A stretch of 40,792 bases of DNA from Acidobacteriota bacterium (lineage in GTDB: Bacteria; Acidobacteriota; UBA6911): contig JAFNAG010000010.1 in assembly GCA_017860135.1 (NCBI GenBank), positions 1-40,792 on the forward strand, given 5' to 3'. Below the pieces are notes generated by a model. That model was not told where the DNA came from, made no database searches, and was given only the letters and a program-made list of their open reading frames with translations. This document shows, piece after piece, positions 1 through 7,386 of this stretch (positions are counted from its first letter, which is position 1; every line of letters starts with the position of its first letter). The position numbers and the translations under genes were made by a program.

Positions 1-192
1 AACATCTCCACACTGGACGACACACTCCTTCGAGCCACGCTCCTGACCCTGTTTCTCACCGCCTGTCTCTGGCTGCCCCTGGAATTCCTCTTTTACCAGG
101 CCCTGGGTTTGGCTCCGACCTGGCTAACGGCAGCGAGGCCCGCCCTGGTCTCTGTCCTCGCTGCACCGGTGCTTGGTTTCCGGAACGGGTAG
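1..192 (+). CDS. C-terminal end of a membrane protein (partial)
   Basis: The frame is open from the first base of the window and ends at a TAG at 190-192, giving 63 residues. It is rich in Leu, Ala and Phe and holds one clear hydrophobic stretch (about residues 9-35) and a second weaker one (about 40-58), so it looks like the last membrane segments of an integral membrane protein. The family cannot be named from this tail; a small polytopic protein such as MreD is possible but unsupported. It converges with the large kinase gene on the other strand, with about 145 bases between the two stops. Confidence 0.45.
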   Translation, partial: NISTLDDTLLRATLLTLFLTACLWLPLEFLFYQALGLAPTWLTAARPALVSVLAAPVLGFRNG

Positions 193-293
193 GTGCAGGG
201 GGGCGGACCGTTGCGAGCCGAAGCATATCCAGATTAGTAGCCCGAAACCAGGCGCGAAGGCAGGCTTGGTCTCAGTATCTGGCCATTACTAAA

Positions 294-356
294 GTGCCGC
301 GCCAGAGGCTGCCGCCGCTATGCAGGAATTTCGAGGTTATGGTGCCTGTGGCCGAG
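294..356 (+). repeat. Interspersed repeat, copy 1, at the 3' end of kinase gene 1
   Basis: About 60 bases here match 9777-9838 at roughly 80 percent, with a shared core GCCGCCGCT, then GGAATTTCGA and GCCTGT. Read on the minus strand the core is ATAACCTCGAAATTC, and its TAA is the stop codon of the kinase gene ending at 337. The same 15-base core occurs exactly at 9689-9703. The open frames that start with this repeat are not convincing genes. See the inverted pair at 9681-9828. Confidence 0.6.
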
Positions 357-3300
357 TCTTCACAGGGCCCAGGTAGCGATCCAGCCAGTCGAGCATGTCC
401 TTGGCGAGATCGAGCCGACTGTATGTGTTGTGAGCGCCCTCATAGAGCAGATGCCTTTTATCCTTCTCTGCCGTCCCCAGCAGACGGAACAGCGGGCGCT
501 GGCTTGCTCCGAGGGTGAAGTAGAAATCGTCACGCCCATTCTGCATCAGAACCGGGATCTTGACCCGTGACGCATAATTCCAGGGATCGACCTCGGGAGG
601 GACTCTTTCAAAGGAGCCCCCCGAAAGTAGGATCGCCGCTTTGAACCGCGGCTCTACCGCAATCATCAGGGGACCCACGGCGCCGCCCAGACTGAAGCCG
701 AGGTAAGCCAGCTTCCCGGTGTCGATGTCGTTGCGGGTTTCCATGTAGTCGATAGATCGGCCCTGGTCTCTGGTCCACTGGAGGTTCATCTCTCTCCACC
801 GATTGGGTTGGCCGAGCCAGTGATAGTATGCCCCCGGCCCGCGTTCCAACGTTCCTTTATACACAGGCAGAATCAAAGCCCGGCCAGAGCGGACGATACG
901 GTCAGCGAACACGAGGGTGGTCGGGTATGCCTCAACCGTCGGCGCAACAAGGGCAGTGGAACCTGGAAAGAACACCACAGCTTGATAAGGAGGCACGGCG
1001 TTGCTGGGCAGGAAAAGGTGGGCAATCACGCGCTCGTTCCCATAGGCGGCCTGGAATGTAACCTTCTCTCTATGCCAGTAGGGAGAACTGTCATCGCGGA
1101 ATTCCACCCGAGCCTTGAGATCCGCTTTGTCATAAGAATGCAGATTCCTGTAAATCTCGTATTCTTGGTCATCGACGGGGGTATCGCTTCTGCGGTCACG
1201 GAAGACAAACGACATCTCGGCGGTCAGTTCTCCGGCCAGGGGAGCGTCGTACCTGGCGCACCGGAACCCGTTGCTTACGTACCGATTGAACGGATCCAAA
1301 GCATTAGGGAAAGTGAGCTGGTAGTTGGGATCATCACACCCGCCTCCCATGATGTACCTGAAATTACTCACCGGATTCCAACACCACTCCCTCACATTCC
1401 CCGCCATGTCGTACGTACCGAAAGGTCCCAATCCGCGATAGGATTCTACCGGGGCGGGTCCCTTTCTGGCGAAGTTGCTGAACTCGAGCACTTCAAAAAA
1501 CCTCCCGGCCCCTACCCCGGCTGCACGAAACCAGTGGTGGACCGAAGGCAGGCTCTTGCCGGCAAATTCGGCGTACGCAGCCGCTTCATACCAGCTGACG
1601 CCGCCCACAGGATACTCGGCCTTTCCTTCCGGGTAAGATCCCAGTTCCCAGGTGGCCGGTCCAGATCTTCCCGAGGAGTCGCGGAACTCTGCCATCGCCT
1701 GGTCCCAGGAAAGCTCCCGCCCACCCTTGGTGAAAGGCTGCTTCCAGTATTCCTTGTTTTGATACCCTTGTGCGTCGACGAATTCCTTGAATTGGCGGTT
1801 GGTCACCTCGTGCCGGTCGAGCCAGAATCCCGGCATCTCGACGGGCAGGACGGGAAACAAGACTTTCCCCTGATCTTCCGGGCTGGCGCCGGGCACCCAC
1901 ACCATCCCCGGAGGGACCTCCTCCCCGGCATGAAGCATGATTTGGATCGCTCTGTTGCCGTCAGCAGATATCTCGAAGAGCCGCTCGACCGGCTCGAACC
2001 CGCCCTTCACAGCACGAATCCTGTAATCGCCGGCGGGGACCCGGTCTGTCTCCAGGGGCGAGCGGCCCAGCAGTTCCCAGCGCGAAGCTGTGCGGTCTTC
2101 CTTGTCCGCGTAATCCACGATGTGGATGTCGGCTCCCGGCGGCGTTGTTCGAATCGAAACGCGCAAACCCGGCAGGCGGTCCTTTACCCGGATGAGCTCC
2201 GGAGATGGAGTCGTTAGGCGTTCCGCCGTTCGCAGCAACTGCAGTGCCGCGAAGGGACGGTCCTCTTCCATCATCCGGGCCGCCGCCGGCAACGCTTCAT
2301 GTTCCACCCAACGCGCCCGCGAGGCGCGAACCATAGCCCGGCCTCCCATGACAAGCGCGGCGCTGAGTAGCACCACGAGCGCCGCCAGCATCGCCGGACG
2401 GCGCCACGCCCTCTCCTCGGCTGGCGCCAGGCACATCTTCAGTTGGTCGTGCAACTCCCCTGCCGAGGAATAGCGGTGCTCCGGCTTCTTCGCCAGGCAG
2501 CGCAGCACCACCTGCTCCACCTTCTCCGGAATGGCGCTCCTGAGACTTCGAGGCGACGGAGGCTCCTCCTGGACGATTGCCGTTAGCCTCGATCCGGAAG
2601 AATCCACGCTGAAGGGAGTTCTTCCGCACAGCATCTCATACAACACCACGCCCAGCGAGAATATGTCGGCACGCGCGTCGATTCCCTTTCCCTGCACCTG
2701 CTCGGGCGATACGTATGCCGTTGTCCCTTCGACTGCAAACGGATCCCCATAGCCGTCCTCACGCGCGGTAACAGGCTGATCCGCTGCAGCGTCATCCCTG
2801 GCTGCTTCTCTCCGGACAACCTCCGCCAGCCCGAAATCGAATATCTTGACCTGCCCCTCTGCGGTCAGAACGATGTTCGCAGGAGTGATGTCGTGATGCA
2901 AGATGCCCACAGAGTGCGCGGCCGCGAGTGCTTCCGACGCCTGGACGGCAATCTGTAACATCTTCTTAATCTCGAGGGGGCCGGCCTCGATCAGCCTGCT
3001 CAACGGCTGCCCCTCCAAATACTCCATCACCAGGCACAACCTGCCATCATGCTCCTCGACGCCATGAAGCGCGCAAATTCCTGGATGATTGAGCGTCGCT
3101 AGGGTTCGGGCCTCATGTCGGAACCGCTCAAGCGAAGGCAGGTGGGAGGCCAGTTCCTCAGGCAGAAACTTCAGAGCCACGGTCCGGCCAAGGATCAGAT
3201 CCTCGGCTTTATAGACGACGCCCATGCCGCCCCGCCCGAGTTCGCCTAGCATGCGAAAGTGCGGCGAGGAAAGCGCAATCCTTGGGGTTTCCACGGGAGC

Positions 3301-3603
3301 CACGAATCGGTAGCCTTGCCGCGGCAACGTTTCGATGAACCGCGGGGAGTTTGCAGAGTCGCCAAGGCAGTCGCGCAGCCGCTTCACCGCCGAGTTTACG
3401 CTGTGCTCAAACTCGACGACGGTGCCGTGGGGCCAAAGGTGCTCGCGGATCTCCTCTCGGGTGATCACGTCGCCGGGCCGCTCCACCAGCATCGCCAGGA
3501 TCTCGAAGGACTGGTCAGGCAGGTGCAGCCGAAGGCCACGCTTGCGCAGTTCGCGTGAGTTGAGGTCTGCCTCGAAGACACCAAACTTTACGATCGTGCC
3601 CAT
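337..3603 (-). CDS. Winged helix / Ser-Thr kinase / PEGA / FGE-like / alpha-beta hydrolase fusion protein
   Basis: This 1088-residue protein has at least five parts. Residues 5-103 are an OmpR/CadC-type DNA-binding winged helix ending in LPRQGYRFVAPVE. Residues 117-390 are a Hanks-type kinase: glycine loop [13 protein letters not shown]145, D238 and D256FG. The catalytic loop reads HHDITPAN instead of HRDLKPxN, so the usual Arg and Lys are replaced. A membrane segment lies at about 403-421. A PEGA-like domain (about 480-558) follows, then a formylglycine-generating-enzyme-like domain (about 563-786; GNVREW, NGFRCARY) without an obvious active-site Cys pair. Residues 845-1080 are an alpha/beta hydrolase with GFSLGG (S971), D1025 or D1026, and H1058. 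The topology implied is a cytoplasmic DNA-binding and kinase half tethered to a periplasmic enzyme half. AAGAGG lies 6 bases before the ATG. Substrates of kinase and hydrolase are unknown. Confidence 0.88.
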   Translation of the reverse strand: MGTIVKFGVFEADLNSRELRKRGLRLHLPDQSFEILAMLVERPGDVITREEIREHLWPHGTVVEFEHSVNSAVKRLRDCLGDSANSPRFIETLPRQGYRFVAPVETPRIALSSPHFRMLGELGRGGMGVVYKAEDLILGRTVALKFLPEELASHLPSLERFRHEARTLATLNHPGICALHGVEEHDGRLCLVMEYLEGQPLSRLIEAGPLEIKKMLQIAVQASEALAAAHSVGILHHDITPANIVLTAEGQVKIFDFGLAEVVRREAARDDAAADQPVTAREDGYGDPFAVEGTTAYVSPEQVQGKGIDARADIFSLGVVLYEMLCGRTPFSVDSSGSRLTAIVQEEPPSPRSLRSAIPEKVEQVVLRCLAKKPEHRYSSAGELHDQLKMCLAPAEERAWRRPAMLAALVVLLSAALVMGGRAMVRASRARWVEHEALPAAARMMEEDRPFAALQLLRTAERLTTPSPELIRVKDRLPGLRVSIRTTPPGADIHIVDYADKEDRTASRWELLGRSPLETDRVPAGDYRIRAVKGGFEPVERLFEISADGNRAIQIMLHAGEEVPPGMVWVPGASPEDQGKVLFPVLPVEMPGFWLDRHEVTNRQFKEFVDAQGYQNKEYWKQPFTKGGRELSWDQAMAEFRDSSGRSGPATWELGSYPEGKAEYPVGGVSWYEAAAYAEFAGKSLPSVHHWFRAAGVGAGRFFEVLEFSNFARKGPAPVESYRGLGPFGTYDMAGNVREWCWNPVSNFRYIMGGGCDDPNYQLTFPNALDPFNRYVSNGFRCARYDAPLAGELTAEMSFVFRDRRSDTPVDDQEYEIYRNLHSYDKADLKARVEFRDDSSPYWHREKVTFQAAYGNERVIAHLFLPSNAVPPYQAVVFFPGSTALVAPTVEAYPTTLVFADRIVRSGRALILPVYKGTLERGPGAYYHWLGQPNRWREMNLQWTRDQGRSIDYMETRNDIDTGKLAYLGFSLGGAVGPLMIAVEPRFKAAILLSGGSFERVPPEVDPWNYASRVKIPVLMQNGRDDFYFTLGASQRPLFRLLGTAEKDKRHLLYEGAHNTYSRLDLAKDMLDWLDRYLGPVKTRPQAP

Positions 3604-3648
3604 GGCTGCCTCTTTGCCGCCGAAGCATTGTCGGAAGTGTTGCCTGTC

Positions 3649-3677
3649 ATTCTATTCGGGAAGTCCCGCAAAAGCAA
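3649..3677 (-). promoter_or_regulatory. Candidate sigma-70-type promoter for kinase gene 1
   Basis: On the minus strand TTGCTT (3672-3677) is followed after exactly 17 bases by TAGAAT (3649-3654). The -10 box lies about 45 bases before the kinase ATG. The spacer holds a short palindrome, CGGGA-AG-TCCCG, that could be an operator. This rests on motif match alone. Confidence 0.4.
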
Positions 3678-3837
3678 TAGATTAGCTTGTGAGACTCATG
3701 TGACATCCGTTGCATTGATCCAAAGAACCCTTTCTGGTTAGCCTCGTAGCAGAAAATCCATGAGGTTTTAGAACTTGGGCTTGGGGGCCCGCCACTCGTT
3801 TGAAGTCAATTCGCACATCCTTTGAGAGGAGGGTGTC

Positions 3838-4800
3838 ATGAAATGTCGGATTTTTCTAATGCTGCTTCTGATTTCGATCGCCTTTTGGGGAGTAGCCGGA
3901 CCGGGTGAGCTTTCACAGCCGGTCGTCGACGATCCCCCGCAGTATTCAGACTGGGGTCCGGCGATCAATCTCGGCCCGGTCGTAAACTCGGCCTATGGCG
4001 ATCCGGGAGCGTCCATTTCGAAGGACGGGTTGAGCCTTTACTTTGGCTCTTCGCGCGATACCGGCGGTGCGACCATAGACATTTATGTCTCGCATCGTAC
4101 CAGCGTGGACGAGCCTTGGGGTCCGCCGGTGAAGCTCGGGGCCACCATCAACACCTCCTGCAACGAGCAAACCCCAACGCTGTCTACGGACGGGCATTGG
4201 CTCTATTTCGCAAGAGACTGCGGCGGCTTTGGGGGGCAGGACATCTTTGTCTCTCGACGGCATAACATGCGCGAGGATTCCGGATGGCAACTCCCAGTGA
4301 ATCTCGGCAACGGCGTCAACACTGCTGCCAATGAATCCTGTCCGGCTCTGTTTGAGGATGAAGAGAGCGGAGTTACCACCCTCTACTTCAGCTCAGATAT
4401 ACTTCTAAATGCATCAGAAGACATCTATGCCAGCACGCTCGAGGAGGACGGGACTTTCGGCCAGAGGGTACTCGTCGAGGAACTCAGCCTTTCAGAGCGG
4501 CGTGACGCGCGCCCTTTCGTCTGGAAGAATGGACTAATCATGTTGCTGGATTCCAACCGGCCGGGGACGCTCGGTGGCCAAGACCTATGGATTTCGGTGC
4601 GGGCGAATACTTCTGATCCCTGGTCAACACCGGTCAACCTGGGTGCCGTGTTCAATAGCGGGTTTTTGGAAGCACGGCCGGTCCTCTCGTTCGACGGCAC
4701 TGAACTCTACTTCCACTCGAACCGTACCGGCACTCTCGGATTCAATGACATCTACGTGAGCACGCGCAGCAAACTCAAGGGCAAGGATGAAAAAGAGTGA
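3838..4800 (+). CDS. Secreted PD40 (TolB-like) beta-propeller protein, paralogue 1
   Basis: The 320-residue product starts with a signal peptide (MKCRIFLMLLLISIAFWG) and continues with about five PD40/WD40-like blades. Diagnostic repeats are SKDGLSLYFGSSR, STDGHWLYFARD and SFDGTELYFHSNR, each followed by a DIYVS or DIFVS strand. Such propellers bind partners or glycans outside the cytoplasm; no catalytic residues are seen. An AGGAGG lies just before the ATG. It is the first of three tandem paralogues (next at 5031 and the pseudogene at 6245) and is divergent from the kinase gene. The exact ligand is unknown. In related organisms PD40 repeats are often fused to kinases; here they are separate proteins next to kinases. 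Confidence 0.82.
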   Translation: MKCRIFLMLLLISIAFWGVAGPGELSQPVVDDPPQYSDWGPAINLGPVVNSAYGDPGASISKDGLSLYFGSSRDTGGATIDIYVSHRTSVDEPWGPPVKLGATINTSCNEQTPTLSTDGHWLYFARDCGGFGGQDIFVSRRHNMREDSGWQLPVNLGNGVNTAANESCPALFEDEESGVTTLYFSSDILLNASEDIYASTLEEDGTFGQRVLVEELSLSERRDARPFVWKNGLIMLLDSNRPGTLGGQDLWISVRANTSDPWSTPVNLGAVFNSGFLEARPVLSFDGTELYFHSNRTGTLGFNDIYVSTRSKLKGKDEKE

Positions 4801-4810
4801 CTAAAGAACC

Positions 4811-4912
4811 GGGACGTTGCCCTATTCAGGCAGGGAAGGGATGAAGAAATTCCAAATATGGCCCTATTCCCGCGGGGAGGGGATGTAGAAACTCCCAATA
4901 GGGCAACGTCCC
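4811..4912. repeat. Palindromic element A (REP/MITE-like) between PD40 genes
   Basis: The ends are a perfect 16-base inverted repeat, GGGACGTTGCCCTATT at 4811-4826 and its complement at 4897-4912. The interior holds two tandem copies of a roughly 42-base unit starting GCCCTATTC and containing GGGATG. The same terminal sequence, slightly varied, bounds the elements at 6149-6206 and 38661-38746, and a one-sided copy lies at 7211-7242. This pattern of short terminally palindromic intergenic elements resembles REP elements or MITEs; no transposase is present in the window. Confidence 0.75.
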
Positions 4913-4935
4913 CTGTTTCCGGAAAGAGTCGCCCA

Positions 4936-4951
4936 TGACCCCTCGGGGTCA
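4936..4951. promoter_or_regulatory. Perfect hyphenated palindrome upstream of PD40 paralogue 2
   Basis: TGACCCC-TC-GGGGTCA is a perfect 7-base inverted repeat with a 2-base centre, about 80 bases before the chosen start at 5031. It could be an operator for a dimeric regulator, or simply part of the repeat-rich spacer. No promoter boxes were identified with confidence nearby. Confidence 0.3.
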
Positions 4952-5030
4952 CAACAAGACATTCAAACAGCCGAGGGCGGCTCAAGCAATTTCAAATACT
5001 TGCGGCTGTTTGCCAAAAGGGAGAACACGT

Positions 5031-6014
5031 ATGAGGAAGCCAGGATATGCCGTCGCGGGGCGCAGCCTGCTTGCTGGAATAGCGCTGGTCCTGCTCGCCG
5101 TCATTCTCTTGTCGGCACAAGACAGCGGACCGAACTTCTCAGATTGGGACCAGGCAGTCGCGGTCGGCCCGCCGATCAATGACACCTTAGTCGACGACGG
5201 CTGCCCGTTTATCTCAAAGAGCGGGCTGGATTTGTACTTCAGGGCCTGGGTCTCATCGGCGAAGAAATACGACATCTTTGTATCCCACCGCGACACCGTT
5301 GAGGATCCATGGGAAACTCCGATCAATCTGGGGGACAACATCAACACAACTGCGGGTGAGCTGTGCTCATTTGTGACGATCGACGGACACTGGATCTACT
5401 TCGTGAGCAACCGCAGCGGCACACTCGGTGGCCAGGATATATGGGTTTCGCACCGGCAGGACAAGCGTGACGACACTGGTTGGGAGACTCCAATCAACCT
5501 GGGACCTAACGTAAACACCGGGTCGAACGAAACCGGACCGTCCATTTTCGAAGACGAGAATACAGGGGAGGTCGTCTTCTACTTCAGCCGGGGTGTCGGT
5601 ACACCCAGCAGGAATAAGATTTTTTCCTGCCAATTGCTTGATAAGGTAACCCCTGGGCCGGCCACACCCGTCGCGGAACTGAATAGTACGAACGCCTGGA
5701 ACGATATGCATTCGTTCATCCGGAGGAAAGACGGCCTCGAAATCATTTTTGCTTCGGATCGTTGGGGTACAGTCGGTCTGTATGACTTGTATGTATCTAC
5801 GCGTGCCTCCACCATGGATCCATGGTCTCCGCCAGAAAAAACAGGGCCCGAAGTGAATTCAGACCGCAGTGAAGCGCGGCCGTCAATTTCCTGGGATGGC
5901 ACCACCCTATATTTCTGGACCGACCGAAATAAAAATGTCTATGGCAGTTACCAGTTGGATGTGTACCAGTCCACACGGACCAAGATAATCGGTAAGGACA
6001 AACAGGACAAATAG
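5031..6014 (+). CDS. Secreted PD40 (TolB-like) beta-propeller protein, paralogue 2
   Basis: The start at 5031 gives a 327-residue protein with an N-terminal signal (MRKPGYAVAGRSLLAGIALV, cleavage probably after LLSAQ). AAGGGAG precedes the ATG. An in-frame start at 4935 would add 32 residues that do not look like a signal peptide, so it is disfavoured. PD40 blades are seen as SKSGLDLYF, TIDGHWIYFVSNRSGTLGG, RKDGLEIIFASDRWGT and SWDGTTLYFWTDR. It is a diverged paralogue of the 3838 gene: the blade pattern and the phrases INLG, VNTGSNETGPSIFEDE and DPWSPP are shared. The probable role is a periplasmic or surface binding protein; the partner is unknown. Confidence 0.8.
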   Translation: MRKPGYAVAGRSLLAGIALVLLAVILLSAQDSGPNFSDWDQAVAVGPPINDTLVDDGCPFISKSGLDLYFRAWVSSAKKYDIFVSHRDTVEDPWETPINLGDNINTTAGELCSFVTIDGHWIYFVSNRSGTLGGQDIWVSHRQDKRDDTGWETPINLGPNVNTGSNETGPSIFEDENTGEVVFYFSRGVGTPSRNKIFSCQLLDKVTPGPATPVAELNSTNAWNDMHSFIRRKDGLEIIFASDRWGTVGLYDLYVSTRASTMDPWSPPEKTGPEVNSDRSEARPSISWDGTTLYFWTDRNKNVYGSYQLDVYQSTRTKIIGKDKQDK

Positions 6015-6148
6015 GAATCTCGAAAAAATCCGGAACATTGACGTGTACGAGACCACTTGAACCAAGCTTACGGCAAAAATAAATAGTGCACCCATCTGGT
6101 GGCGCCGCTCTCAGGCGCCGCCAGAGTACGGGACAACAATAAAAACAT

Positions 6149-6206
6149 GGACGTTGCCTTATTCTCACGCGAGGGGATGTTGAAAACCCGGAATAAGGCA
6201 ACGTCC
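6149..6206. repeat. Palindromic element B
   Basis: A perfect 16-base inverted repeat, GGACGTTGCCTTATTC at 6149-6164 and its complement at 6191-6206, encloses a 26-base centre containing GAGGGGATGTTG. The centre is a single copy of the unit that is doubled in element A. It lies between PD40 paralogue 2 and the PD40 pseudogene, so each member of the array is followed by one such element. Confidence 0.75.
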
Positions 6207-6244
6207 GCAATTCTCATTCGCGCATCGTTCTGAAGGAGAATCGT

Positions 6245-6808
6245 AGGAAACATAGAATTTTTCTCAAGCTTTCACAGCCAGCCGTTGATGACCCCCCGCA
6301 ATGGTCGGCTTGGTCTACGCCGGTGAACCTCGCGGCAGTAGATTCCGATGCCGGCGACCCTGGCCCGTTCATTTCGAAGGATGGGCTGAGTCTTTACTTT
6401 GGCTCCTCGCGCTCGGGAGGTTACGGTGGGATCGATATCTACGTCTCGCACCGAGCCAGTCTGGATGCTCCCTGGGAATCGTCGCAGAACCTCGGATCTA
6501 CCATCAGCACCACCTGCAACGAGCAAACACCAACCCTCTCGGTCGACGGGCACTCGCTATATTTCGCACGTGACTGTGGAGGCTTTGGCGGGCAGGATCT
6601 GTTTGTTTCTCGACGGCACAACATGCGGGACGATTTCGGCTGGCAACTCCCGGTGAACCTCGGGAGCGGCGTCAACACTGCGGCCAATGAATCCTCTCCG
6701 GCTCTATTCGAGGATGAAGAGAGCGGAATCACCACCCTGTGTTTCAGCTCAGGTGTGACTGTATATACATTAGAAAATATCCATGCCTGCACGCTCCAGG
6801 TGGAGCGG
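6245..6808 (+). pseudogene. PD40 propeller paralogue 3, broken at both ends
   Basis: The frame aligns residue for residue with the 3838 gene (DGLSLYFGSSR, NEQTPTLSVDGH, FARDCGGFGGQD, SRRHNMRDD). Where that gene has ATG AAA TGT CGG, this one has AGG AAA CAT AGA, so the start codon is lost. About 17 codons covering the signal-peptide core are missing in frame: KHRIFL joins directly to LSQPAVDDPPQ. Near 6800 homology to the paralogue stops (about 55 percent of its length) and the sequence runs into a toxin-gene remnant. A GTG at 6323 would permit a short cytoplasmic product, but without signal and final blades it is unlikely to work. Confidence 0.75.
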
Positions 6809-6810
6809 AA

Positions 6811-7128
6811 TCCGGAAAATATTCCCTGTATATCTCGCTCATCAATTTGGGGGAGGTCCTATACATAATAGAGCGCGAAAAGGATCTCCATGTTGCGCAG
6901 CGTACTTTGGCCGCTGTGGATCAGTTGCCCCTGCAAATCGTGCCGGTTTCAAGAGCCACGGTACTGGCGGCTGCACACGTAAAAGCGCGTTACCGGATTT
7001 CCTGTGCCGATGCATTCGCCGTGGCCACAGCCCAGGATTACCATTGCGTGCTCCTGGCAGGCGATCCGGAGTTCCGTATGGTCGAATCTGACGGTCTCAT
7101 AGCCGTGGAGTGGTTGTCCCGCCGATGA
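6811..7128 (+). pseudogene. 5'-truncated PIN-domain (VapC-type) toxin remnant
   Basis: From about 6830 the frame reads YISLINLGEVLYIIEREK, then PVSRATVLAAAHVKARY, SCADAFAVATAQ, LLAGDPEF and ends VEWLSRR. This is the C-terminal two thirds of a VapC ribonuclease. The Glu of NLGE and the Asp residues of ADAF and GDPEF are present, but the N-terminal strand with the first catalytic Asp is absent, and no antitoxin gene lies upstream. The remnant is fused without spacer to the broken PD40 gene, so it is a recombination or deletion scar. An in-frame start at 6739 would translate PD40 DNA out of frame and is not credible. Confidence 0.7.
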
Positions 7129-7210
7129 CCGCGGAAAACCGGTGCTACTGCGACGTCACTGATTTTGCACTCAACCTGCAGATCTTCCAGGGCTGATCCC
7201 TTGGAAACCA

Positions 7211-7242
7211 GGGACTTTGCCCTTTCCCGGCGGGAAGGGATG
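7211..7242. repeat. Partial element C of the palindromic family
   Basis: GGGACTTTGCCCTTTCC followed by GGGAAGGGATG matches the left half of element A (GGGACGTTGCCCTATTC, GGGAAGGGATG) with few changes. No right arm is present. It lies in the leader of kinase gene 2, 145 bases before its start. The rest of the 7129-7386 spacer shows no gene. Confidence 0.5.
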
Positions 7243-7386
7243 GCTTATACTGGCCCGAAATAGTGCAGCGTCTCGGATTTCCGCGGAGTCGTTCATCGCT
7301 GGGCCGGCGCCGGAGGTGGCTGTTCGGAAGCGCACCCGAGAAGCCAATAAGGGTTCCGGCTTGACAACAAGGGGGAGAGTGTCGGC

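Noticed and set aside
294-518. Small gene starting in the repeat at 294
   Set aside because: Its first residues are repeat-derived and also appear in the false N-terminal extension of the antiporter; the rest is antisense to kinase gene 1.
4811-7242. CRISPR array
   Set aside because: The repeats are few, palindromic, irregularly spaced and separated by genes, with no spacers or cas genes.
7361-7366. TTGACA just before kinase gene 2, looking like a -35 box
   Set aside because: It lies only 21 bases from the start codon, with the ribosome-binding site between, so there is no room for a -10 box and transcript start.
7201-7386. Riboswitch or structured leader before kinase gene 2
   Set aside because: The structure seen is explained by a partial copy of the palindromic family; no known riboswitch core was recognised.
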